A DNA stretch of 64,000 nucleotides from JAMOAW01 sp039908535 (GCA_039908535.1 JAMOAW010000007.1:7228-71227); one strand, 5' to 3'; shown: positions 42,411-53,396, counted from the first letter of the stretch. Program-made: numbers and translations. Notes: generated by a model from the sequence alone, not told the origin.

Positions 42411-45400
42411 ATGAACCAATATCATGCTTCTTTACACACCGCTGCCGAAGAGATTCAAGTGAATGAGCAGCCTTTAGAGATCACAAATGCCTTAATGAAT
42501 GGTCAGCATTTACACTCCGTTCGTATTTTTAATGGTGAATTTTCAGCCGATGCGCAAATTCGTCAAATTGAATTACCAACCGAACGCTCGGAATATTTAA
42601 AATTTGTTAATCTTTGGGAGAGCAAACACCGTTTGGCCGCCCTCAAGGGAGCTGCTTTTTCTCTATTATTATTGCCCTTAACTGGGTGTGGTGGTGGCGG
42701 TGGCGGTACGACAACCAATGATGATGGTGTCGTGGATGGATTGGGCTATGTTGTCGATGGACCGATTAAAGGTGCTTATGTCGGACGTGACATCAATGCC
42801 AATGGTACATTAGAAAATTCAGAACGCTTGGTTCAAACGGGAGAAGACGGTACTTTTGATATGTCAAAAGTCACTGGAACATCCTTAAATGATTATAAAT
42901 TATTATCCACCGGTGGTATTGATATTTACACTGGAAAAAGTTTTTCTGGTGTTACGATGTCAGCCCCCACAGGTTCTTTGGTCATTTCTCCCATCACCAC
43001 CCTGATTAATTCATATATGGCGACGGGAATGACGGCAGAGGCTGCTCAAAATGCAGTTAAAGCCTATTTTGGCATTACCGACACAACGGATCTGACAAAA
43101 TATAATCCAGCCTCCACAAGTGTTGCTGGCACAACATTAGCAAATCAATTGAATGCAGCGACCCAGCAGATTGTACAGCTCACCTTTGATATGAATGGTC
43201 ATGCGAGCAATAATGGGAGCGATGAAAAACTTGCAAGTATTTTTGCGAGCATCATCAACACCATCGTCCAAAATCATAAAATTACCGATTCAAGCACTGT
43301 TATTCAGCTGCTTAAAGATAATGACATTGCCAACGCGAGCACCGAGACCATCAAGCAAGAGACAATTGCGAATGATCTCATCAACCATATTGAAGATGTC
43401 AGCAACGAAATTTTGATTGACTATTCCAGCAACCCTGTTCTTACTCTGGCCGAATGGAAAGCGGGTAATTATAAATATAATACCTTCTCCATCGTTGACA
43501 GCGTGGCCAACTTGATTGGGGAGCATGGCGATTTGAGTGGGGCCACTTCGGTGACCGCGCAAGTGACCGCCGATCTATTGAAAGAGGACTTGTCTGTATG
43601 GTCGTTGGACAATGAAATTGATACCATTGATCTCAATGGCGTCCATACAGTTCTCTCCGCAGAACAGGGTACAAGACACATCATTGATAGTGTTGGTGGT
43701 GCCGTTGCGACTGTTAAAATCATGCTGAATAAGACCGATCTGTCTGACTTGGTCTTAGATCCCCATGTCACTCGTATTGATCTAAACGGCAAAAATGCCA
43801 TCCTCTCACTGGCTCAAGAAGAGCTTAGCATCGTTGATCTTATAGATAATAATGATATTTTAGGAATACAAAATCCTGGCAGAGGGGGCTCTATCACCCT
43901 GAAGCTTTTGGATAATACAGACCTGAGTGCTTATCCCCTGCATGGTGCCGTAACGAGCATTGACCTGAACGGCTTTAATGCCATTCTTCTGGCATCTCAG
44001 TTGAAGAAATATGCCAACAGCAGTAACACCATTGAGACTGAAGGCAGCATCACAGTTAAATTGGATATCTTAAATGCAGGCAACCCCGCGCCAGCAATTG
44101 ATACCGACACAAGTTATAATAGTCTGACCAATTGGTTGGTCATCAATGCCAATGATAATGCAACCGGTGACAACTATTATGGCTGGTATGAGCTGATTTC
44201 CGGCATTGATTTAAATGGGCAAAAGGTATTTTTGACCCTAGATCAATCTCTCAACTGGACCATCAAGTCCACACAGGCCAGTGGTGCCTATGTTATCCGT
44301 GATACGGTTGCAAACTTGACCAATTTATCTACGGATCAACAGACCGCTTTAACAAACCTGATGGAAAATCCCCAGAAGGTTCATCCAAGTGATGTCATTG
44401 TTAAATTAGGTGCTGCGGCTGACCTAGTTGCAGGCAATACATTTGTCATTTTGGATAGTCATGTAACCAGTATTGATCTTGCAGGTTTTGCAGCGACTCT
44501 TTCGGTTGCTCAAGGTCAGCTTGAATTATACAACGGTGTTGCAGGGGTCACTGTTAAAGTGATGGCTGGGGAAACGGATCTTTCTGGCAAAACATTTAAC
44601 AAAACAGTGACAGATATTGATCTGAACGGATATAACACCACGTTAAATGTTGCACAAGCCGAACTTCTCACATTAAAGAGTGGCACAACTGTTCCAAATA
44701 CCATCACAGTTAAATTGCTTGCCGGTGGTGATGTTGACCTGACTGATAATTTCTTATTTGGAAAAGCTGGTACGCTTGCCGCTTCAACGAAGCAGATTGA
44801 TTTGAATGGCCAAGCCAATGTTATTCTCCGTGGTGACCAAGCTGCAGATAAGGCTCTGATTGGTGAAGGAACGGCTACTGTAAAAATCATGGTGGAAGGT
44901 GAGGATCTGACTTTAGCTGGTAAATTAGATTCCCAAGTCACCAAGATTAATTTAAATGGCCATAATGCTGTACTGACCATGGCCCAGGCCAAGTTGGTAG
45001 ATGCCGCTAGAACCGATACTACCCATGAAACATATGCCATTGTCGATACGCTGACCAATCTTCTGGGTCATCATACCGGAGATGCCGCAGATATTGGTGC
45101 GACAAGCATTCACGGTGCGACAAGTGTAACCGTCAAATTAGCGGCAGGGGATGTCAATTCTGGTGCGAACGTTGACCTGAGCAGTTTGGCACTCGACAAT
45201 GATGTGGTCACCGTTGATCTGGGTGGACAGAGTGTTATTCTTTCAATGGGACAAATCGGTTACTCCTTGATTGATAATCAAGTGCGTACTGGTAAGAGTG
45301 TCACCGTAAATGTAAAGGCCAAAGATGAGGATTCAACGACGGGTAAGTTGGATCTTAGTGCCGTAAGTCTGAAATCTTTAGTGACAAATGTTGAATTAAA

Positions 45401-48400
45401 CGGTCATGACATCATTGTTTCCCTGGATCAGGCTAAAAGTCTGCTGATTACAGATGGTGCCACGGGTGGAACTGCCACAGTAAAGGTTACCTCTGCTGAT
45501 ACAGATTTATCCAATGACACGTTTAAAGGTGGTGTGACGGACATTGATATTAATGGCCTGAATGTCACTCTTTCTTATACGGAATCAAAATTAGCACTTC
45601 ATGATACGGTTGGTACTGGATCTGTTGAAGTAAAAGTTTTGTCGACCGATTTAAATGCAGCGAACACCAAAATCGATATATCGGCTGATGGTCTTAATTC
45701 ACTCGTAACCAAAATTGATCTCAATGGTCATGATGTCTTGATGAACGTGAGACAAGCTTTGGATCTGACTATTGGAAAAACAAACGGTGGCACATATGCA
45801 GTTGTTGATACCGTTGCCAATTTGACGGGTGAAAAGGGTGATCTAAGCGGAGCAAAAAGTGTGACTGCTCGTGCTGCTGGGGCAGACATATCCACGGTGA
45901 TCTTAGATAATAATGTTACAAATATTGACTTGAATGGTACTGCTGGTACGGTTGTATCGGTTGCGCAAGTTAAAAACTATGTCATCAGTGATAGTCAGGC
46001 TGTTGGTGGTGTTGCCACAAAGACTGCCACAGTAAAAGTCTTATCAACCGATGATCATAATCTAACGAGTATTGCTCTGGATGATGTTATCAACACCATC
46101 AATCTAAATGGTCAGCAGGTCACCTTAACGGCCAATCAGGGTAAACTTGTTATGGCTGGCACTGGTACGGCCACGGTGATCGTACAATCCGCAGATGACA
46201 TGAACTTGACTGGGCTAAATGTAGGTATCACAGCGATCAATCTGAACGGACATGATGTCATTCTTTCGTTTGCTCAAGGAACGGCCGCATCTCTTGGCAC
46301 CTTGACACTGAGTGGTACTGGTAATGTCACCTTAAGAGCGGATGGTGTAGCGGATGATTTAAGTGCAGTAACGCTCTCCTCTGCTATTAAAAATATCGAT
46401 CTAAATGGCTACAATGACGTTGTTTTAAATGTCGCACAATCAAAGTTGATCGGCGTTTCTACGAATGGTGCTTATAGCATCGTGGATACAGTGGCCCATT
46501 TGACTGGTGAGGTGGGTGATCTTAGTAAAGCAGCTGATGTGACCGTAAAACTTAGCTCAACAACGGACTTGACGGCTGTCACTTTAGATACGGATGTCAA
46601 AAGTATTAATCTAAATGGCCAGGTTGCTACTTTGACCTCAACCCAAGCAAAGTTAAAAATTTCTGATGGCATTGGTGGTGGTGCGGCAACCATTAAAATT
46701 GACAGTACGACCACTGACATTACATCGTTGACGTTTGATACATCTGTCTCCATTGTTGGTTATGATCTGAATGGACAAGCCGTGACAATGACAGCGGCAC
46801 AAGCCAATGGTAAAGCGGCAGTCGGTACAGGAACGGTTCTGGTCAAAAATTTAGATCAGACATTGAATGCCGATTTGTCAGGAATTGCAGCAGCGGCCAA
46901 AACAGTTACGGCAGAGTTTAATACCAGCGGTACGTTTACTGGTAATTTAAATGGAACCTCTGTCAACATCACCGCTGAAACTGCGACGATGACAGTTGAC
47001 GATACGATTATTGCCAATGTTTCCTCTATCGCTGGAGCTGGTAATTTAGTGGTCTCAGTAACATCAGATGCCAATATAGCGGCTTTGAATGTTTCTAAAT
47101 ATAGTGCAAAAACCATCACCTTTAATGATACGACGGATGCTGTTACAATTTCCGTTGCTCAAGCTGGTGCCATTCGTGGGATCAATGGTGTTTTTGATGG
47201 TACGGATAACGTTACAATTTCTGGGACGAGCACTGAGTTGTTGGCTTTAGTTCCTTCCGATGTTGTTAAACTTGGTGGAAGAAGTATTACATTAGATGCC
47301 ACCAACAATGCCGTCAAAATGAGTGTTGCCCAAGCGACGGCTCTGTTAGATGCTAAGGTTGGCTTTAATGCGGGGAGTGATACCATTACAGTTGCAGACA
47401 CGACAGCTAATCTGTTGACATTGGCATCAAACGCAAATATTGGCAATCTACTCGTAAATCCAGGTGATTTGACGCTCAAAATTGGCAATGGTGCAGGAAA
47501 CTTTGTTTTTGATTCCACCGATACAAATATAGTGGGTTTGACTGCTGCGCAGGCAACCACACTTTTGAATGCTGGAATTATTTTCAATGCCAATGATGCC
47601 ATTACCGTAACGGGTACCGATACTGAATTGATGGTACTCAGTGCCAATATTGGAGATTTGAGTGCTTCTAACATCAAACTTGCGGTATCCAATGCCGTAA
47701 CCGATATCACCCTGACAGATGTTCAAGCGCAAAATCTGCTTGCTGGTGGTACATCCTTTAACACGGGTATCCAGATTACCGTGACAGGCTTGGGTGCAAA
47801 TTTAGTGGCCTTGAATTTGAGTGCTGCGAATAAGTTAGGTGGTACCAGCACGACACTTGACGCTTCAGACAACGCCATTACTATGACGAAAGCTCAAGTT
47901 GATAATCTTCTCTTAGCAGGTGGCAAGATTCACAGCAGTGATGCAATTACCATTGCGGATACTGCCGCAGTATTGCAGGCCTTGACCTTTTCCAACTATG
48001 AGCCAGCGGATCTAGGTGGTTCTATGGTGACGTTGGATTCTACAAATGGTCCCGTTTCCTTGTCGATATCGCAAGCGGATGCTCTTTTTGCAGCAAATGT
48101 TCTTTTTGATGCGCACGATGTGCTCAGTGTGAATGGAACAGGTGCTCAATTGGCCGCATTGACATTTGCGAACTATCAAACCGAAGATTTAGGTGGTTCC
48201 GTTGTTACCTTAAATGCCAGTGACGATGTCGCTTCTCTGACCTCAGCACAAGCGGATGCGCTGACTGCATCTGGCCTTAAATTTGATACCGGAGATGCCA
48301 TCAAAATCAGCACAACGATTGCCACAGGAGCAACTGCAGAGGATGCTGCACAGACAACCTACACTGTTGCCAAACTGGGTGGATCTAGTGTGACTTTGGA

Positions 48401-51206
48401 TGCTTTTGATGATGCTTGGAGTTTAACGATCGACCAAGCTACGGTTGTCAACACCAAAATCAAATATGATGCCTCTGATGCCATCACCATCACAGGTACA
48501 GCGGCTCAGTTATCCGCCATTACTTTTGCCGATTACCAAACGGCCGATATTGGTGGTTCTAGTGTCAAACTGGATGCAAGCGACAATGCCGTTACACTCA
48601 CTCCAGTTCAAGCCACAGCTTTATTCAATGCTGGTTTGAAATTTGCGGCAGATGATGTCATCACTGTTACCGATACTGGTGCGAATATTGTTGCAAATCT
48701 AAACTTTGCCAATGCCCAAACCGCAGATTTGGGTGGTTCCAGCGTTACATTAGATGCAACGGATAATGTTGTTAGCCTGACTGCAAATAATGCAACCAAC
48801 CTCTTCAATGCGGCTGGTCCTAAATTTGCTGCAAACGATGTCATTACAATCACTGGTCAATCTGGACAATTGGCTGCCTTGACACATGGCAATTATGAAC
48901 CAGCTGATCTGGGTGGATCCAGTGTGACATTAGATTCAGTCTCTAATACGGTATCACTGACAATCGCTCAAGCAGATTCAGTCTTTGCAGCAAATCTTAT
49001 GATTAGCGCAACGGATGTTATTTCTGTAACTGGTACGGGTGCTGCACTGGCTGCAATCACTTTTGCGAATTATCAAACCGGTGATTTAGGTGGTGTCAGT
49101 GTTACACTAGATGCGGATGATAACGCCGTTGCGATGACATCGACTCAAGCAGATGCACTCGTTGCCTCTGGTCTTAAGTTTGCTTCGACGGATCTCATCT
49201 CCATTACAGGTACGACGACGCAACTGATGGCATTGAATCTTAACAACTACCAAACAGGAGACCTAGGAGGTAGTGGTACCTTTACAACCTTTGACTCCAG
49301 TGACAATGCCGTTACCCTAACATCAACGCAAGCCGATGCCCTTGTTACGGCAGGGATCCATTATGCGGCTTCAGATGCCATTACCATAGCTGGGACGGGT
49401 GCCGAACTGGCTGCACTCCAATTTGCCAACTATCAGACGGCAGATTTGGGTGGTTCTAAAGTCACATTGAATGCCAGTGACAATGCTGTGACATTGACAT
49501 CAAAACAAGCTACTGCACTTGGAACAGCGGCTAGCCCCATGTTTGCAGCAGATGACTTGATCACCGTTAGCGGTACAGGGGCAGAACTTGCGGCTTTAAC
49601 ATTTGCCAATTATCAAAAAGCGGATCTGGGTGGTTACAGCGTCACATTAGATGCAAGTGATAATGTGGTTACCTTGACAACGGCACAAGCGACTGCCTTA
49701 AAAGCAGCAGCAGGTCCCATTTTTGCTACCAATGATGTTATCACGATCAGTGGGACAGATTTGGCTACTGCAAATTTCGCTAATTTGCAAACGAATGACC
49801 TTGGTGGTGCGAGTGTTACATTGGATTCTACAACCAATGCGGTTTCACTCACAAAAGCGCAAGCCGATTCTCTCACGGCATCTGGTCTAAAGTTTGCCAC
49901 ATCCGATGCCATCACCCTTGCTGATACGGGTGCAACATTGGCTGGTTTGACCTTTGCTAATTATCAAGCGGCAGATCTAGGGGGGGCCTCAGTCCAATTA
50001 GATGCCTCCGATGATGCCGTATCCATGACGTCAGCTCAGGCAGATGCACTCGTTGCTGCAGGTCTTAAATTTGCTTCAACGGATGTTGTCTCCATAACAG
50101 GTACCAGTGCTGCGTTACTTGCTTTAGACCTAACCAAATATCAAGTTGGAAAGTTGGGTGGAAAAGGTACGATCTTTGATGCCACTGACAATGTTGTTTC
50201 CCTTACTTCTGCTCAAGCTGATGCACTGGTTGCAGCAAATATTCACTATGCTGGGACCGATGCCATCACCGTGACTGGTACAGGAGCGGCACTTTCGGCA
50301 TTAACTTATGCCAATTATCAAGTGGCTGATTTGGGTGGGAGTGGTACTTTTACGACCTTTGATGCCAGTGATAATGCTGTTTCACTGACGATGGCACAAG
50401 CAAATCTTCTTTCGATTGCTGGTGTTCATTTTGCCGCTAACGATGCGATTACCATAACGGGTACTGGAGCGGAACTTGCTTCAGCCGCTTTTGATACGTA
50501 TCAAACAGCGGATTTAGGAGGTGCCAGTGTCACTCTGAATGCCAGTGACAATGTTGTTTCCTTGACATCTGGACAAGCGGCAGCCCTGACCGCTGCAGCA
50601 TCACCAACGTTTGCTGCTGATGATGTCATTACAATTACCGGTACAACGTCAGCCGATACCATTGTCACAACTGGTCTCGGTGGGAGTGGTGCCTATACCA
50701 TCAATAGTGGTGATGGTAATGACACCATCACAGGTGGCAATGGCATAGATACCATTGATGGTGGTAAAGGAGATGATATTATCAATGGTGGAGGTGGTGC
50801 TGACAAGATTACTGGTGGTGCTGGTGCAGATGATATGACAGGTGGTGCAGGTAATGATGTATACACTATCAATAGTGGAGACACTGGCCCCTATGATGGA
50901 TTTGCAACCACACCTGCGACAGCGTTATCACATGGTATTGATGTCATTCATTTCGGTGCTGGTGATCAGATTGACCTGAAAGGTGTGACAGTAAATCATG
51001 TTGATACCAACCTTGCTGATGGTGTTGCTGCGGGCGATGTTTATTATACAACAGTAGGTGTTGCTGCTGGTGATGCCCTTGTTTTGTACAGCACCAATGG
51101 AGCAGTGGCTGCGAATGGAGCACTGACTGATTTTGAAGTCGCTATCTATATTGATGGTAATGGTCCCCTTCCTACCACTGATGCTGCATACGTTTTACAT
51201 GCCTAA
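42411..51206 (+). CDS. Giant RTX-type repetitive surface/secreted protein (2931 aa)
   Basis: A 2931-residue putative adhesin, likely exported by the type I system encoded just downstream. Residues 1-80 form an unusual leader, followed by a hydrophobic segment and lipobox-like end (A-F-S-L-L-L-L-P-L-T-G-C at 83-93) and six glycines. Residues ~110-360 are a mixed domain. From ~360 to ~1500 about 75-residue units recur with I-D-L-N-G-x-x-V/A-x-L and xxAQxKL. From ~1560 to ~2740 a different ~50-residue unit recurs (D-L-G-G-S-S-V-T-L-D-A-S-D-N and A-Q-A-D-A-L). RTX calcium nonapeptides (GGxGxDxI pattern, about six) lie near 2760-2830, followed by a C-terminal region that should hold the secretion signal. 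No enzymatic domain recognised. Start at 42411 has GGGAG upstream. Confidence 0.9.
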   Translation: MNQYHASLHTAAEEIQVNEQPLEITNALMNGQHLHSVRIFNGEFSADAQIRQIELPTERSEYLKFVNLWESKHRLAALKGAAFSLLLLPLTGCGGGGGGTTTNDDGVVDGLGYVVDGPIKGAYVGRDINANGTLENSERLVQTGEDGTFDMSKVTGTSLNDYKLLSTGGIDIYTGKSFSGVTMSAPTGSLVISPITTLINSYMATGMTAEAAQNAVKAYFGITDTTDLTKYNPASTSVAGTTLANQLNAATQQIVQLTFDMNGHASNNGSDEKLASIFASIINTIVQNHKITDSSTVIQLLKDNDIANASTETIKQETIANDLINHIEDVSNEILIDYSSNPVLTLAEWKAGNYKYNTFSIVDSVANLIGEHGDLSGATSVTAQVTADLLKEDLSVWSLDNEIDTIDLNGVHTVLSAEQGTRHIIDSVGGAVATVKIMLNKTDLSDLVLDPHVTRIDLNGKNAILSLAQEELSIVDLIDNNDILGIQNPGRGGSITLKLLDNTDLSAYPLHGAVTSIDLNGFNAILLASQLKKYANSSNTIETEGSITVKLDILNAGNPAPAIDTDTSYNSLTNWLVINANDNATGDNYYGWYELISGIDLNGQKVFLTLDQSLNWTIKSTQASGAYVIRDTVANLTNLSTDQQTALTNLMENPQKVHPSDVIVKLGAAADLVAGNTFVILDSHVTSIDLAGFAATLSVAQGQLELYNGVAGVTVKVMAGETDLSGKTFNKTVTDIDLNGYNTTLNVAQAELLTLKSGTTVPNTITVKLLAGGDVDLTDNFLFGKAGTLAASTKQIDLNGQANVILRGDQAADKALIGEGTATVKIMVEGEDLTLAGKLDSQVTKINLNGHNAVLTMAQAKLVDAARTDTTHETYAIVDTLTNLLGHHTGDAADIGATSIHGATSVTVKLAAGDVNSGANVDLSSLALDNDVVTVDLGGQSVILSMGQIGYSLIDNQVRTGKSVTVNVKAKDEDSTTGKLDLSAVSLKSLVTNVELNGHDIIVSLDQAKSLLITDGATGGTATVKVTSADTDLSNDTFKGGVTDIDINGLNVTLSYTESKLALHDTVGTGSVEVKVLSTDLNAANTKIDISADGLNSLVTKIDLNGHDVLMNVRQALDLTIGKTNGGTYAVVDTVANLTGEKGDLSGAKSVTARAAGADISTVILDNNVTNIDLNGTAGTVVSVAQVKNYVISDSQAVGGVATKTATVKVLSTDDHNLTSIALDDVINTINLNGQQVTLTANQGKLVMAGTGTATVIVQSADDMNLTGLNVGITAINLNGHDVILSFAQGTAASLGTLTLSGTGNVTLRADGVADDLSAVTLSSAIKNIDLNGYNDVVLNVAQSKLIGVSTNGAYSIVDTVAHLTGEVGDLSKAADVTVKLSSTTDLTAVTLDTDVKSINLNGQVATLTSTQAKLKISDGIGGGAATIKIDSTTTDITSLTFDTSVSIVGYDLNGQAVTMTAAQANGKAAVGTGTVLVKNLDQTLNADLSGIAAAAKTVTAEFNTSGTFTGNLNGTSVNITAETATMTVDDTIIANVSSIAGAGNLVVSVTSDANIAALNVSKYSAKTITFNDTTDAVTISVAQAGAIRGINGVFDGTDNVTISGTSTELLALVPSDVVKLGGRSITLDATNNAVKMSVAQATALLDAKVGFNAGSDTITVADTTANLLTLASNANIGNLLVNPGDLTLKIGNGAGNFVFDSTDTNIVGLTAAQATTLLNAGIIFNANDAITVTGTDTELMVLSANIGDLSASNIKLAVSNAVTDITLTDVQAQNLLAGGTSFNTGIQITVTGLGANLVALNLSAANKLGGTSTTLDASDNAITMTKAQVDNLLLAGGKIHSSDAITIADTAAVLQALTFSNYEPADLGGSMVTLDSTNGPVSLSISQADALFAANVLFDAHDVLSVNGTGAQLAALTFANYQTEDLGGSVVTLNASDDVASLTSAQADALTASGLKFDTGDAIKISTTIATGATAEDAAQTTYTVAKLGGSSVTLDAFDDAWSLTIDQATVVNTKIKYDASDAITITGTAAQLSAITFADYQTADIGGSSVKLDASDNAVTLTPVQATALFNAGLKFAADDVITVTDTGANIVANLNFANAQTADLGGSSVTLDATDNVVSLTANNATNLFNAAGPKFAANDVITITGQSGQLAALTHGNYEPADLGGSSVTLDSVSNTVSLTIAQADSVFAANLMISATDVISVTGTGAALAAITFANYQTGDLGGVSVTLDADDNAVAMTSTQADALVASGLKFASTDLISITGTTTQLMALNLNNYQTGDLGGSGTFTTFDSSDNAVTLTSTQADALVTAGIHYAASDAITIAGTGAELAALQFANYQTADLGGSKVTLNASDNAVTLTSKQATALGTAASPMFAADDLITVSGTGAELAALTFANYQKADLGGYSVTLDASDNVVTLTTAQATALKAAAGPIFATNDVITISGTDLATANFANLQTNDLGGASVTLDSTTNAVSLTKAQADSLTASGLKFATSDAITLADTGATLAGLTFANYQAADLGGASVQLDASDDAVSMTSAQADALVAAGLKFASTDVVSITGTSAALLALDLTKYQVGKLGGKGTIFDATDNVVSLTSAQADALVAANIHYAGTDAITVTGTGAALSALTYANYQVADLGGSGTFTTFDASDNAVSLTMAQANLLSIAGVHFAANDAITITGTGAELASAAFDTYQTADLGGASVTLNASDNVVSLTSGQAAALTAAASPTFAADDVITITGTTSADTIVTTGLGGSGAYTINSGDGNDTITGGNGIDTIDGGKGDDIINGGGGADKITGGAGADDMTGGAGNDVYTINSGDTGPYDGFATTPATALSHGIDVIHFGAGDQIDLKGVTVNHVDTNLADGVAAGDVYYTTVGVAAGDALVLYSTNGAVAANGALTDFEVAIYIDGNGPLPTTDAAYVLHA
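50686..50885 (+). repeat. RTX calcium-binding nonapeptide repeat block
   Basis: The DNA encodes about six tandem G-G-x-G-x-D-x-I-x units (G-D-G-N-D-T-I-T-G, G-N-G-I-D-T-I-D-G, G-K-G-D-D-I-I-N-G and so on), the parallel beta-roll motif that folds on calcium after type I secretion. Confidence 0.9.
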
Positions 51207-51237
51207 ATCTAATCTCAGTTTTGATTAGAAGTAAGTA

Positions 51238-51269
51238 ATTGTGGCCCGGATGACCATCCGGGCCACAAT
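51238..51269 (+). terminator. Strong hairpin after the RTX gene
   Basis: ATTGTGGCCCGGATG, AC, CATCCGGGCCACAAT is a perfect 15-bp inverted repeat 32 bases after the RTX stop. There is no T-run after it, so it may be a rho-assisted terminator or an mRNA 3'-protecting stem that separates expression of the giant protein from its exporter. Confidence 0.6.
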
Positions 51270-51559
51270 AGTTAAAGCAAAGTTGCAAATATGCCAAATT
51301 AGAGACCTTATAGGGCGAATGTCCGCTCCCTAAATTAAATCCCCTACCGATATTTGCCACTCTTTTTTGCAATTAATAAAATTAAAAAGCAAAGATAAAG
51401 CCTTGATGACTGAACATGTACCATCCTCTCATTTGGTCTCGGATTTAGAAAGCCTAAGTTTCAAATTTCAAAGGATTTATTGGGTCAGAAAGGTTATGGT
51501 TTAACCATTTACAACAGCAGATACAAATTGACATTACCTTTTAAATATATTGGAAAAAT

Positions 51560-51677
51560 AAAAATCAAGACCTTGGGGGGTGGAGAACCGCCCCCCCAAT
51601 CCCCCACCTTTTTTTTAGGATCTAAGGGATTCATCCACCAAGATTTTGTTTTTAATTTTTTACCCAAAGGGCATTGA
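51560..51677 (+). repeat. Dispersed G/C-run hairpin repeat, copy I
   Basis: AATCAAGACCTTGGGGGGTG, GAGAACCGCCCCCCCAATCC and a T-run are well conserved; the second stem is reduced to GGGATTCATCCACC. It ends in TTTTTTACCCAAAGGGCATTGAG. It lies between the RTX gene and tolC. Confidence 0.75.
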
Positions 51678-51782
51678 GATTTGTGATTGAGTGAACGTAT
51701 TGCCTATTTAAAAAAGGATTTCGTTTTTTTTTACATATCCAAAAAAGTATCTTTTTTGGATAACTGATGTATGGGGGTTTTG

Positions 51783-53396
51783 ATGAAAAATTTAAAAAAA
51801 TCTATCCTGTTAAGTGCCCTTTCAATAGGGATGGTTTGGACGAGTAAAGCTTCAGCGATGGACGACAAACCGTTACATACCAAGGCCATTGATAAATCTG
51901 AAATTTCCTCTGATGCAAACAATTGGGATAAATTATTTGAATCCACCATGAGTCAATTGGCAAAAAGCCCCTCAGGGTCAGTGGTTTCTTTTGATGATAA
52001 TATGATCAAAACGTTTCAGTTTAAACCAGCATTAGGAGCTCCAGACAACACCGATCAAAAATCGAATTCTGCGATTAGGATGGGCGACGGTGGGCGCAAT
52101 CGACGGATGGTGGAGCAGTTACTAAACCGTCCTAAAATGTCTCCAGATGAAGAGAAGCAGCGCAACGATGATTTTAAAAATACTGTAGCCAATGCGGTTT
52201 TACAACATCCTGAATTGTTAAGCCGTATTCAACAGACTGGTCAAGTAGAGCAAAGCGTTGATGTGGTGAAAGGTGGATTATATCCGCAAGTGGATTTAAC
52301 TCTTTCTGGGGCATCGGCTCTTTCTAAGCCAAATATAAAATATCAATCTTCTAATGATGATCGGTTGGATCTTGTATTGCGAGTTAGGCAAATTTTATTT
52401 GATTTCGGTGCCCTATTTGGCCAAATAGATGCACAAAAATTTCGAGTTTTGGCTGCCGAACAAGAGACCAAAACCACTGGTGATACCCTTATTTTACGCG
52501 CGGTCACCGCCTACCAAGATGTGATTCGTCTTCGAAACCATGTTGCCATTGCTCAAGAAAATGTGGCTCAGCATAAAAATATTGTACAAGCTGTTATTGA
52601 ACGCGTAACGGGAGGAGTAGCCTCTCTTTCAGATAAAGCCAAGGTCGAAAGCACTCTGGCCAACGCCGAGGTTAGGCTTGCCAGTTTTATGAGTGATTTA
52701 GGGCGTGTTGAGGCCAGTTTTATTGAACTGTTTGATAAAAAACCCGATTCTAACCTGCTCTTTCCAACTATCCATCCAGAAATGCCCCCAGTAGAGCAGG
52801 CTTTGAATCAAGCGGTAGCGAATAATTCTGTGCTTCATGGTTTTGCACAAATGAGCCAAGTCTATGATGCAGAGAAAAAAGTGGCCTCCTTAAATATTCT
52901 TCCCAAAGTCTATTTAGAACTCTCTGGAACCCGCTATGATGTTGAAAATTTTACTGCCGATCGTGCAAATGGGGTATCGGTACGTTTAATTTCAAGTTAT
53001 AATTTATATTCAGGTGGTAGTGATATGGCCCGGATTTCACAAGCAGAAAGACGGTCAGCACAAGCACAAGAAGATTTTGATAAATATAAACGCGATTTAG
53101 AACGCAATGTTCGCGTATTGATTTCCGATTATGAAGCAAGGGTTATAAAATTGAAGAGTCAGGAGATGTCCTTGCGGGCCAATGATCTCGTTGTGCAAGC
53201 ATTTGCCGAACAATACGATGCGGGTCGACGCAGCTTGATTGATCTTCTGGATGCTCAGTCTGACCTATTTGCCTCGGCGATTGATTTGAGCGAAAGTCAA
53301 TTTCAACTCAATGTATTGCGCTATGAGTTATGCAGTGTCATCGGTGACCTTGCCAACTTTTTTGCAATTCCTGTTAACGCTTATCAACCCAAATGA
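51783..53396 (+). CDS. TolC-family outer-membrane efflux protein of a type I secretion system
   Basis: A 537-residue protein with a signal peptide (MKNLKKSILLSALSIGMVWTSKASA) and the TolC/AggA layout: two related halves of helical barrel and beta strands (L-V-L-R-V-R-Q-I-L-F-D-F-G, then Y-N-L-Y-S-G-G near the repeat). The ~130-residue insertion before the first TolC half, including R-N-D-D-F-K-N-T-V-A-N-A-V-L-Q-H-P-E-L, is typical of AggA/LapE-like members. The frame opens at 51771; the ATG at 51783 gives a proper signal peptide and has GGGGG 7 bases before it. Overlaps the ABC exporter by 4 bases (ATGA). Confidence 0.9.
   Translation: MKNLKKSILLSALSIGMVWTSKASAMDDKPLHTKAIDKSEISSDANNWDKLFESTMSQLAKSPSGSVVSFDDNMIKTFQFKPALGAPDNTDQKSNSAIRMGDGGRNRRMVEQLLNRPKMSPDEEKQRNDDFKNTVANAVLQHPELLSRIQQTGQVEQSVDVVKGGLYPQVDLTLSGASALSKPNIKYQSSNDDRLDLVLRVRQILFDFGALFGQIDAQKFRVLAAEQETKTTGDTLILRAVTAYQDVIRLRNHVAIAQENVAQHKNIVQAVIERVTGGVASLSDKAKVESTLANAEVRLASFMSDLGRVEASFIELFDKKPDSNLLFPTIHPEMPPVEQALNQAVANNSVLHGFAQMSQVYDAEKKVASLNILPKVYLELSGTRYDVENFTADRANGVSVRLISSYNLYSGGSDMARISQAERRSAQAQEDFDKYKRDLERNVRVLISDYEARVIKLKSQEMSLRANDLVVQAFAEQYDAGRRSLIDLLDAQSDLFASAIDLSESQFQLNVLRYELCSVIGDLANFFAIPVNAYQPK

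Noticed and set aside
44516..50884. Long minus-strand frames opposite the giant RTX gene
   Set aside because: They mirror the codon pattern of the repeats and are compositional shadows of the coding strand.
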